Assembly (NCBI GenBank): GCA_902773445.1 | Contig: CACYEU010000028.1 | Coordinates: 1 to 16,024 of the forward strand | DNA from: an uncultured Lachnospiraceae bacterium | GTDB lineage: Bacteria; Bacillota; Clostridia; Lachnospirales; Lachnospiraceae | Direction of reading: 5' to 3' | Length of the DNA: 16,024 nucleotides | In this document: positions 1 through 6,463 of the stretch, piece after piece | Numbering within the stretch: position 1 is the stretch's first letter | How the letters are laid out: each line of letters opens with the position of its first letter | Position numbers and translations under genes: made by a program | Notes under the pieces: model-generated | The model's database searches: none | Told to the model about the DNA's origin: nothing | What the model saw: only the letters and a program-made list of their open reading frames with translations

Positions 1-776
1 AGATTGGTGATCTTGACTTTGCGGAATTTGTCCGGGTCATGGTAGTTGCAGATCGCGACTTCCTGACCGATCGCGATGCTGCCGTTGTCGACTTTGCCGA
101 CACCGATACGGCCGACATATTCGTTGTAGTCGATCGTGCTGATCAGCACCTGTGTCGGTGCTTCGGGATCGCCCTGAGGCGCCGGGATCGCAGAGATGAT
201 CGTTTCGAAGAGAGGCTTCATATCGACGCCTTTTTCATCCATGCTGTAGGCGGAAGTACCTTCTTTTGCCGAGGCAAAAATGAACGGGCAGTCGATCTGT
301 TCGTCATTCGCTCCGAGTTCAAGCAGCAGTTCGAGGACTTCGTCGACAACCTCTTCAGGTCGGGCCTGATCGCGGTCGATCTTGTTGATGCAGACGATCA
401 CGGACAGATCCAGCGCAAGCGCCTTGCGCAGCACAAACTTGGTCTGCGGCATGACGCCTTCGAATGCGTCGACGACGAGAATGACACCGTTGACCATCTT
501 GAGAACACGTTCGACTTCGCCGCCGAAATCGGCGTGGCCGGGTGTATCGACGATATTGATCTTGATGCCGTTATAGTGGATCGCTGTATTTTTCGACAGA
601 ATCGTTATGCCGCGCTCGCGTTCGATCGCATTCGAATCGAGGACGCGGTCTGCGACTTGCTGGTTCTGCCTGAAAATACCGCTCTGTTTGAGCAGGTTGT
701 CGACGAGCGTTGTCTTGCCGTGGTCGACATGCGCGATAATTGCTACATTTCTGATGTCATCTCTTGTCTGAAGCAT
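1..776 (-). CDS. typA: TypA/BipA ribosome-associated translational GTPase (3' part outside the window)
   Basis: The minus strand encodes the first 258 residues of a translational GTPase of the TypA/BipA family, which binds ribosomes and aids 50S assembly and stress or low-temperature growth. Visible GTPase motifs in order are the P-loop AHVDHGKTT (residues 15-23), RGIT (56-59), DTPGHADF (77-84), NKID (131-134) and SAKEG (169-173). A beta-barrel domain II begins near residue 200. The exact start MLQTRDDIRNVAIIAHVDHGKT and the EGVMPQTKFVL segment are typical of TypA rather than EF-G or LepA. The start at 776 is chosen because AGAAGG lies 7 bases upstream; an in-frame ATG at 794 has no SD. The gene runs off the left edge, so its downstream end is not visible. 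It is divergent from the Nim-like gene. An antisense reading frame on the plus strand over this gene is a shadow. Confidence 0.95.
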   Translation of the reverse strand, partial: MLQTRDDIRNVAIIAHVDHGKTTLVDNLLKQSGIFRQNQQVADRVLDSNAIERERGITILSKNTAIHYNGIKINIVDTPGHADFGGEVERVLKMVNGVILVVDAFEGVMPQTKFVLRKALALDLSVIVCINKIDRDQARPEEVVDEVLELLLELGANDEQIDCPFIFASAKEGTSAYSMDEKGVDMKPLFETIISAIPAPQGDPEAPTQVLISTIDYNEYVGRIGVGKVDNGSIAIGQEVAICNYHDPDKFRKVKITN

Positions 777-819
777 GGATAAGCCTTCTTTCATAATTCG
801 TTTTGTACACAACGTTGCT

Positions 820-825
820 ATTCTA
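820..825 (-). promoter_or_regulatory. Predicted typA promoter, extended -10 element
   Basis: Read on the minus strand, TAGAAT is preceded by TGA, giving an extended -10 (TGnTAGAAT). No good -35 is visible at 17 bases (TTCTTT at best). The predicted transcript start near 813 would leave a leader of about 37 bases containing the AGAAGG SD. This is a sequence-based prediction only. Confidence 0.5.
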
Positions 826-833
826 TCACAAAG

Positions 834-863
834 TTGACTGGAAAAGAACCCGCAGACTATAAT
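834..863 (+). promoter_or_regulatory. Predicted sigma-A promoter for the nim-pnuC-nnrE cluster
   Basis: TTGACT (834-839) and a perfect TATAAT (858-863) are separated by 18 bases, close to the vegetative consensus. The start of transcription would fall near 870, giving a leader of about 40 bases with GGAGG at 898-902. It lies back to back with the typA promoter in the 133-base spacer (777-909), so the two promoters partly share DNA. No operator-like repeat of convincing length is visible here. Confidence 0.75.
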
Positions 864-909
864 TGGAATCGAAATAAATGCAGTTAAATCAAAAAACGGA
901 GGCCGGACA

Positions 910-1377
910 GTGTTTAGAAAAATGAGGCGCCACGGACAGCAGCAGAGCAGAGAAGTCTGTGAAGCCGTTTTAAATGAGCAGAAGAGAGGCGTTCTGGCGG
1001 TACACGGAGAGGACGGATACCCGTACGCGTTCCCGATGGATTTTGTCTATAAAGACGGAAAGATCTATTTTCACTGCGCGAAGGAGGGGCATAAGATCGA
1101 CGCTCTGCGCGCTGATGACCGCGTGTCGTTTTGTGTATATGATCAGGGCTATCAAAAGGATGACTGGTCATTTTTTGTCACAAGTGTCGTGATCTTCGGG
1201 CGGATCCGCCTGATTGATGACAGGGATCTCGCTTTCGAGGCTGCGCGGGCACTTGGGCTTAAGTATTATCCGACCGCGGACGGCGTCGACGAGGAGCTTA
1301 AGAAAGACTTTGCCCGCGTTCAGATGCTGGAACTTGAGATCGACCATATGACAGGAAAACTGGTGCATGAAAAGTAA
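910..1377 (+). CDS. Nim-like pyridoxamine 5'-phosphate oxidase family protein
   Basis: A 155-residue protein of the PNPOx-like split-barrel flavin-binding fold, closest by eye to the NimA/5-nitroimidazole-resistance-like group common in anaerobes. Diagnostic stretches are GVLAVHGEDGYPYAFPM (residues 27-43) and KIYFHCAKEGHKID (51-64), with the conserved His55 and His61 of the cofactor and active-site region. The family binds FMN or a related cofactor and is assumed to reduce small molecules. The physiological substrate is unknown, and resistance to nitroimidazoles should not be assumed. The start is a GTG with GGAGG 7 bases upstream; an ATG four codons in has worse spacing. Length is normal for the family. 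Its last 11 bases overlap the start of pnuC, so the two are probably translationally coupled. Confidence 0.85.
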   Translation: MFRKMRRHGQQQSREVCEAVLNEQKRGVLAVHGEDGYPYAFPMDFVYKDGKIYFHCAKEGHKIDALRADDRVSFCVYDQGYQKDDWSFFVTSVVIFGRIRLIDDRDLAFEAARALGLKYYPTADGVDEELKKDFARVQMLELEIDHMTGKLVHEK

Positions 1378-2071
1378 GTTCACAAATCCGTTTGCGGGGT
1401 TTGAGAAGCATGAATGGATCCTGTGGATCGTTTCACTTGCCATTGTGACGGCTTCTTCGGTCATCGCACCCAACGCAGATTTTCTGACATGGCTGACGAC
1501 CGTGCTCGGAGTGACAGCGCTGGTCTTTGCGGCAAAAGGACATGTCATGGCGCAGGTCGCGAGCATTGTCTTTTGTGTTCTCTATTCGGTGATCGCCTGC
1601 CGTTATCATTACTGGGGAGAAATGTTCACATTTTTAGGCATGTCGACTCCGATGTGCATCTGGTCACTGGTCACATGGCTTAAGAATCCGTCTGATCATA
1701 AAGCCGATGAGGTCAAAGTCAGAACACTGAGCCGCAAGGGCACAGCGGGAGTCCTTCTTGTCTCGATCCCGGTCACGGTTGTATTCGGACTGGTTCTGCG
1801 ATGGCTCAACACCCCGAATCTCAATGTCAGCACGATCTCAGTTACCGCAAGTTTTCTCGGAGCCGCTTTCTCAGTCCTCCGATCACCGTGGTATGCTCTG
1901 AGCTATGCATTTAACGACATCATCCTGATCATCCTGTGGGTGCTTGCGTCACTCACCGATACGGCTTATATTCCGGTGGCAGTTAATTTTATCATTTTCC
2001 TGGTCAATGATCTGTATGCATTTTATTGCTGGCGGGTCAGAGAGGCCGGGCACAGCGTACCGACGCGATAG
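1367..2071 (+). CDS. pnuC: PnuC-type nicotinamide riboside transporter
   Basis: A 234-residue hydrophobic protein with about seven predicted membrane segments: roughly residues 18-34, 39-56, 58-76, 87-105, 124-146, 153-170 and 184-226, the last possibly split in two. It matches the PnuC family of facilitators that import nicotinamide riboside (some members import other vitamin-like nucleosides) for NAD synthesis. Visible family features are the conserved aromatic region YHYWGEMFTFLGMSTPMCIW (about residues 80-99), the LGAAFSVLRSPWYALSYAFNDI segment in the second half and the C-terminal NDLYAFYCW. The start overlaps the end of the Nim-like gene by 11 bases, with AGGA 10 bases upstream inside that gene. 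The stop is followed 11 bases later by nnrE. No NadR-like or nicotinamide riboside kinase gene is present here to fix the substrate. Confidence 0.9.
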   Translation: MKSKFTNPFAGFEKHEWILWIVSLAIVTASSVIAPNADFLTWLTTVLGVTALVFAAKGHVMAQVASIVFCVLYSVIACRYHYWGEMFTFLGMSTPMCIWSLVTWLKNPSDHKADEVKVRTLSRKGTAGVLLVSIPVTVVFGLVLRWLNTPNLNVSTISVTASFLGAAFSVLRSPWYALSYAFNDIILIILWVLASLTDTAYIPVAVNFIIFLVNDLYAFYCWRVREAGHSVPTR

Positions 2072-2082
2072 AAAGGTTACAA

Positions 2083-2718
2083 ATGAAAGTCATATCAGTT
2101 GAAGAAATGAGAAATGCCGACGCCTATACGATCGCTAATTATGTCCCGTCAAAGGAACTGATGCGCCGCGCCGCACAGGGTGTCTATGATGCATATCAAG
2201 ACGGATGGTCCGGACAGAAGACGCTGATCATCTGCGGAAGCGGCAATAACGGAGGAGACGGCTATGCGCTTGCGCAGATCATGAAATCCGACGGACATGA
2301 TGTCACCGTTCTCCGTGTCAGCGGAAAATTCTCCGAAGACGGACAGTTTTATTATGATAAATGTCTGGCAGCAGGCATCCGGGTCTTAGCTGTAAACGAG
2401 GATGAAGTCAATTGGAAAGCCTATGATATCTTCGTTGACTGTATATTCGGAACCGGTTTCAAAGGTGTTCCGCGCGATCCGGCCGCCGGTGTGATCGCCG
2501 CTGTCAACCGGGAGAGAGAAGAGCGGGGAGCGTTTGTGATCTCGGTCGATATCAACAGCGGGATGAACGGCGATACCGGCGAAGCTGAGATCGCCGTCGC
2601 AAGCGATCTGACTGTTTCGATCGGATATTACAAACATGGACTCTTCCGCGGAAGAGCCCATGAACTGATCGGTCGTCTTGAAAATGTCGATATCGGAATC
2701 ATTTTTCCGGAAGAATGA
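2083..2718 (+). CDS. nnrE: NAD(P)H-hydrate epimerase (YjeF_N domain), stand-alone
   Basis: A 211-residue YjeF_N-domain protein that epimerises damaged R-NAD(P)HX to the S form so that the dehydratase NnrD can repair it. Visible motifs are the N-terminal VEEMRNAD (residues 6-13), the nucleotide/potassium-binding loop GSGNNGGDG (52-60), DCIFGTGFKG (119-128) and SVDINSGMNGDTG (154-166). The last corresponds to the common DIPSG motif, with Asn in place of Pro. The ATG at 2083 is chosen over upstream frames because GAAAGG lies 6 bases before it and the protein begins at the family N-terminus. The ADP-dependent dehydratase domain, often fused in other bacteria, is absent and must be elsewhere if present. 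The gene ends inside the 3' end of the convergent membrane-protein gene. The pairing with pnuC points to NAD homeostasis. Confidence 0.9.
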   Translation: MKVISVEEMRNADAYTIANYVPSKELMRRAAQGVYDAYQDGWSGQKTLIICGSGNNGGDGYALAQIMKSDGHDVTVLRVSGKFSEDGQFYYDKCLAAGIRVLAVNEDEVNWKAYDIFVDCIFGTGFKGVPRDPAAGVIAAVNREREERGAFVISVDINSGMNGDTGEAEIAVASDLTVSIGYYKHGLFRGRAHELIGRLENVDIGIIFPEE

Positions 2719-4597
2719 ACTGATCGCCGTCGGTCCTGATCGTAATCTCTGAACCTTCCTCAACAAGCAGCATATCGATCACATCGGTATAGAGCGCTCT
2801 GTAGATGTGGTCGTCGGAATCAACGATATAGAGCCATGTATTGCCGTTCTTGTCGATCGTCTGCATCTTTTTGACAGTGATCGTCTGTTCTTTATATTTC
2901 GATGTATCGGCTTTTTCATCTTCCTTTTTTCCGCCGTTGTCAGCGCTGCTGTCATCGCCGGCATCTGAAGTCGCCTGCGCCTGGGTGATCGTTCCCTTCA
3001 TCAGCGCCTGATACTTGTCCAGGCATTCATCCTGTGTAAAAGCGGTCGCGACTTTATTGTACTGTTCAACATTGACTGCCGCATACATTTTCACAAGACC
3101 GCTGTTGTCCTTTAACACCATGATATAGGTCGGTTTGCCGTCCATCAGGATCAGGGACGGGAATGAAGCCCTGTAGCCTTTCTCCTGAACTTCGCCTTCG
3201 GCCGAGGCCATCGCCGAGAATTCGTCGGCGCCGGCGCACTTGATAAAATAGGTCTTCTCAGTCCTTTCGTTTGAGAGGATGAATCCGATGTTTGAACTGT
3301 CCGAGTTGACCGATGTGATGCCGGTATAGATCCAGATATCACCTTCTTTTGCAATATAACCGAAATCGGAGTATGACGAGTCCTCACTGCCGCCGTATTC
3401 AGTCACTTTGCGGCAGCCGGTCTGTCCGAACACTGAGTTGATATAGCCGCCGGAGAGCTTTCCGTAATCATTGTACTGGTCACAGATCAGCGTGCCGTTA
3501 AACGCGTTGTCGACCCACTCGGGGATATCGGAAGCTTTGTGATACTCAGTGGCGCCGGTGACCGGATCGGCGAGGATCGCACCGACGACCTGCTTGCCGC
3601 CGAACAGTCCGATCAGATGCGAATAGACTGATGCGACATACCAGGGGTGTCCGTCCTCGTCGATCTCGAAGTGCAGATTGTCGAACATCTTTGTCGGGTA
3701 CGCAAAGCGGATATGCCGTTCCAGATTCTTCTGGAAATAAGCGGACGGGACATAGGTCATGCCCTGATCAAGAGCGACATAGTCGGCATCCATTTTCACC
3801 GGATTGACAAGGACATAGCCGGGGACGCCGTTCGCGCGGTTCTTAAACCATTTGATAAAGCCGTCATAGCGGAGCGCTGACGTCTTGGCAGGAGCTTCCT
3901 TGTAATTGATCTGCGAGTAGTCGCTGACATCATACTGGCTGATCACATTGGTCAGTGAACCGATCTCGCGGTCGCCGAGCTTCTCGGCCGATGCAGTATC
4001 CATCAGCGCGATCGAGTCAGCGGTCTCGACGGTCGGAATATTTTCATTTGAGCCTTCCTCGACTTTCAGGATCCGGCTGTATGCTTTTGCGTGAAGGATC
4101 CTGGAACTTCCGAAGAATGAGATGACCGCCGGCAATATAAAGATGATCACGGCGATCGGGATCGGTCTGAGCAGCCTTCCGAGATTGAGTCTGCGTTTCG
4201 GGCCTTCCGACCTCTCGATCACGCGCCGGACGGGACGCCCGAGAGAACCCGCGCGGATCGTGTGAAGCACGGCGTAGATCAGCGCGATCAGAAACAGATA
4301 GCTCCAGAATCCGCGGCTCTTCAGATTGATCGCAGGCAGTGTGTTGTAGAAGATAACAGCCGCCGCGATCAGCGTCAGAACGATGATCGTGACCAGGCTT
4401 TTTTTCGGTGAAGTCCGCGGCATACGCGGTTCGCGTTCCGGTTCCGGCTCGTAGCCCGGACCGCCGCTTTGGCTGAAGCGCTGACCGAAGTGCTGCCGGC
4501 CTCCGCCGAAACTGCCGCCGCGGCCGAAACTGCCGCCGCGGCCGCCGGTCCTTCCGTTCTTCATATCGTCAAACAGTTTATTCAGATCGATATTCAT
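2699..4597 (-). CDS. Unrecognised membrane protein with Gly/Arg-rich N-terminus and large outer domain
   Basis: I do not recognise this 632-residue protein. Residues 17-45 are a Gly/Arg/Phe/Ser-rich low-complexity tract (GRGGSFGRGGSF), followed by an acidic-proline patch (50-58). Three hydrophobic segments follow at about 68-85, 97-114 and 146-163. The loop between segments two and three is very basic (RPVRRVIERSEGPKRR), so by the positive-inside rule the N-terminus and this loop are cytoplasmic. Residues 164-632 would then lie outside. The outer part is rich in Tyr, Gly and Asp. It includes an acidic, low-complexity linker (about 545-570) before a small C-terminal beta-rich domain. No catalytic motif is evident. 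The start is supported by a weak GGGG 7-8 bases upstream and an extended -10 promoter. It is transcribed alone and overlaps nnrE tail to tail by 20 bases. A scaffold or envelope role is possible but unproven. Confidence 0.8.
   Translation of the reverse strand: MNIDLNKLFDDMKNGRTGGRGGSFGRGGSFGGGRQHFGQRFSQSGGPGYEPEPEREPRMPRTSPKKSLVTIIVLTLIAAAVIFYNTLPAINLKSRGFWSYLFLIALIYAVLHTIRAGSLGRPVRRVIERSEGPKRRLNLGRLLRPIPIAVIIFILPAVISFFGSSRILHAKAYSRILKVEEGSNENIPTVETADSIALMDTASAEKLGDREIGSLTNVISQYDVSDYSQINYKEAPAKTSALRYDGFIKWFKNRANGVPGYVLVNPVKMDADYVALDQGMTYVPSAYFQKNLERHIRFAYPTKMFDNLHFEIDEDGHPWYVASVYSHLIGLFGGKQVVGAILADPVTGATEYHKASDIPEWVDNAFNGTLICDQYNDYGKLSGGYINSVFGQTGCRKVTEYGGSEDSSYSDFGYIAKEGDIWIYTGITSVNSDSSNIGFILSNERTEKTYFIKCAGADEFSAMASAEGEVQEKGYRASFPSLILMDGKPTYIMVLKDNSGLVKMYAAVNVEQYNKVATAFTQDECLDKYQALMKGTITQAQATSDAGDDSSADNGGKKEDEKADTSKYKEQTITVKKMQTIDKNGNTWLYIVDSDDHIYRALYTDVIDMLLVEEGSEITIRTDGDQFILPEK
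4505..4544 (-). repeat. 18-bp tandem repeat, about 2.2 copies, coding for RGGSFG units
   Basis: The unit GCCGAAACTGCCGCCGCG (plus-strand reading) occurs at 4505-4522 and again, identically, at 4523-4540, with four further matching bases. On the minus strand it encodes the repeated Arg-Gly-Gly-Ser-Phe-Gly motif at the N-terminus of the unrecognised membrane protein. Being in frame (18 bases is six codons), a change in copy number would lengthen or shorten the tract without disrupting the gene. Confidence 0.85.
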
Positions 4598-4660
4598 AGT
4601 AATACCCCACAGTACGGATCATAAGCATCAACAGATACTGGCATTTTACAGAACAACTAT

Positions 4661-4666
4661 ATTATA
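4661..4666 (-). promoter_or_regulatory. Predicted extended -10 promoter of the unrecognised membrane protein gene
   Basis: On the minus strand a perfect TATAAT is preceded by TGC (TGnTATAAT). No recognisable -35 lies at 16-18 bases, as is common for extended -10 promoters. Transcription would start near 4654, leaving a leader of about 57 bases. It is divergent from the dapA promoter within the 180-base spacer 4598-4777. Confidence 0.6.
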
Positions 4667-4700
4667 GCAGATTACTGTTTGCAGGAATAGTATTTAAAAG

Positions 4701-4729
4701 TTGTCACATACCATTTGAGATGATACAAT
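4701..4729 (+). promoter_or_regulatory. Predicted strong promoter of the dapA-dapB-secA-prfB-hom-thrH operon
   Basis: TTGTCA (4701-4706) and TACAAT (4724-4729) are separated by exactly 17 bases, and TGA immediately precedes the -10, making it extended as well. The transcript would begin near 4736, giving a leader of only about 42 bases before dapA. That leader is too short for a lysine riboswitch or T-box, and no attenuator-like hairpin is seen. AGGAGG at 4766-4771 sits 6 bases before the dapA ATG. Confidence 0.75.
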
Positions 4730-4777
4730 ATTATATTAGCAAAATATCCGTTAAAACAGAGAGACAGGAGGAGTCGT

Positions 4778-5668
4778 ATGGCTTTATTTAAGGGAGCGGG
4801 TGTGGCTCTCATCACACCGTTCAAGGAAGACGGAACTGTCAATTACAAGAAACTCGAAGAGATTCTTGACATTCAGATAAACGAGGGAACAGACGCGATC
4901 ATCATCTGCGGAACGACCGGCGAGTCTTCGACGCTGAGCGAGGAAGAACATTCGGATGTTGTCCGGTACACTTGTGAATATGTGAACGGCCGGATCCCGG
5001 TTATTGCCGGTACCGGTTCGAATGCGACATACACCGCGATCGATCTGTCGGTCAAAGCGCAGGAAGACGGAGCTGACGGTCTGCTGATCGTTACCCCGTA
5101 TTACAACAAAGCGACACAGAAAGGACTGATCGAGCATTATTCCCAGATCGCGAGTCATGTCGATCTCCCAATCATCATGTACAATGTCAAGTCGCGCACC
5201 GGCTGTAATATTGAGCCTGCGACAGCTGCTTATCTGATCAACAATGTCGACAATATCGTCGGCATCAAGGAAGCGAGCGGGGATATTTCGCAGATCGCGC
5301 AGATCGCGCACCTGACAAACGGCGAGCTTGATCTTTACTCCGGCAATGACGATCAGACGATCCCGATCCTTTCGCTCGGCGGAAGCGGTGTCATTTCAGT
5401 TGTGTCAAATGTCGCGCCGAAGAAAGTTCACGACATGTGCCAGCTGTATTTCGACGGAAAGACCGAAGAGGCTTGCCGGATGCAGCTTGATATGCTGCCG
5501 CTCGTCGACGCGCTGTTCTGCGAGGTCAACCCGATCCCGGTCAAGACTGCGATGTGTCTGCTCGGCTATGAGACCGGCGGTCTGAGAATGCCGATGACGC
5601 CGATGGAGCCTGAGCACGTCGAGGTCCTGAAGAAAGCGCTGTCGGATTACGGTCTTGAACCGGTCTGA
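4778..5668 (+). CDS. dapA: 4-hydroxy-tetrahydrodipicolinate synthase
   Basis: DapA is a cytoplasmic class I aldolase-type enzyme that condenses pyruvate with aspartate semialdehyde, the first committed step to diaminopimelate and lysine. The 296-residue TIM barrel has the usual length. Visible active-site residues are Thr46-Thr47 in CGTTGESSTL, Tyr109 in VTPYYNK, Tyr135 in IIMYNVKSRTG, Arg140, and the Schiff-base Lys164 in GIKEASGD. These match the known catalytic set (Thr, Thr, Tyr, Tyr, Arg, Lys) of the E. coli enzyme. The start has AGGAGG 6 bases upstream. It is the first gene of a six-gene operon, with dapB 23 bases downstream. The product feeds both peptidoglycan cross-linking and lysine. 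Nothing in the leader indicates lysine-responsive RNA control. Confidence 0.97.
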   Translation: MALFKGAGVALITPFKEDGTVNYKKLEEILDIQINEGTDAIIICGTTGESSTLSEEEHSDVVRYTCEYVNGRIPVIAGTGSNATYTAIDLSVKAQEDGADGLLIVTPYYNKATQKGLIEHYSQIASHVDLPIIMYNVKSRTGCNIEPATAAYLINNVDNIVGIKEASGDISQIAQIAHLTNGELDLYSGNDDQTIPILSLGGSGVISVVSNVAPKKVHDMCQLYFDGKTEEACRMQLDMLPLVDALFCEVNPIPVKTAMCLLGYETGGLRMPMTPMEPEHVEVLKKALSDYGLEPV

Positions 5669-5691
5669 TCCTTAAGGAAGGGGACAAACTA

Positions 5692-6438
5692 ATGACGAAT
5701 GTATTACTTTGCGGATGCAGCGGATTTATGGGAAAAGTCGTCACGGAGATGGCGGCAGCTGATCCCGGTGTCACGATCACAGCAGGCGTCGATGTCGTCG
5801 ATGCGGCAGACGGAAGCTATCCGGTTTATGAGTCACCGTTTGATGTAACAGAGGATGTCGATGTCGTTGTCGACTTCTCAAATCCGGCAGCTTTTGACGG
5901 CATGCTTGATTATTGTGTCAAGAACGGAAAACCCTATGTGGTCTGCACGACCGGTCTTTCAGACACGCAGATCAAAGCGATCGATCAGGCCGCTGTAAAG
6001 ATCGCGGTCATGCGGTCAGCCAATATGTCGGTCGGCATCAATCTGCTCATGAAGCTTCTGAAAGAAATCGCACCGTTTCTGAGCGATGCCGGATACGATA
6101 TTGAGATCGTCGAAAAGCATCACAACCGCAAGCTCGATGCCCCGAGCGGCACAGCGCTTGCGCTGGCGGACGCAGCCAATGAGCGGGGCGATCTAGAGTA
6201 TGTATTTGACCGCAGTCAGGTCAGACATAAGAGAGAAAAGAAGGAACTCGGCATCAGCGCGGTCAGAGGCGGTACGATCGTCGGAACGCACGATGTGATC
6301 TTTGCCGGAGAGGACGAAGTGATCACACTGTCCCATATGGCTTATTCACGCAAACTGTTCGCAAAGGGCGCACTGGTTGCCGCGAAATATCTGATCGGCA
6401 AACCGGCCGGTAAGTACAGTATGGAAGATACATTCTAG
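5692..6438 (+). CDS. dapB: 4-hydroxy-tetrahydrodipicolinate reductase
   Basis: DapB reduces the DapA product with NAD(P)H to tetrahydrodipicolinate. The 248-residue protein shows the Rossmann motif GCSGFMG (residues 8-14), the FSNP segment, VCTTGLSD, SANMSVGIN and the family signature EKHHNRKLDAPSGTA, which carries the catalytic His and Lys. Two details are worth noting. The position usually occupied by Arg or Lys in the GxxGRMG loop is Phe12. The second strand ends in GVD, with an acidic residue that in related dehydrogenases favours NADH; cofactor preference is my inference. The start has an AAGGAAGGGG SD 8 bases upstream. dapA ends 23 bases before it and secA begins 25 bases after it. Confidence 0.96.
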   Translation: MTNVLLCGCSGFMGKVVTEMAAADPGVTITAGVDVVDAADGSYPVYESPFDVTEDVDVVVDFSNPAAFDGMLDYCVKNGKPYVVCTTGLSDTQIKAIDQAAVKIAVMRSANMSVGINLLMKLLKEIAPFLSDAGYDIEIVEKHHNRKLDAPSGTALALADAANERGDLEYVFDRSQVRHKREKKELGISAVRGGTIVGTHDVIFAGEDEVITLSHMAYSRKLFAKGALVAAKYLIGKPAGKYSMEDTF

Positions 6439-6463
6439 AATAATACGATTCAGGAGATTCTAA

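Noticed and set aside
39..782. Long plus-strand open frame (247 codons) at the left edge
   Set aside because: It is the antisense of typA, which has all five GTPase motifs; the plus-strand product shows only Asp/Val/Phe-rich composition from the shadow.
810..817. CAACGTTG palindrome near the typA transcription start
   Set aside because: Eight bases is too short to call an operator without conservation data.
4730..4777. Lysine riboswitch or T-box in front of dapA
   Set aside because: The predicted leader is only about 42 bases and has no stem-loop or T-box motif.
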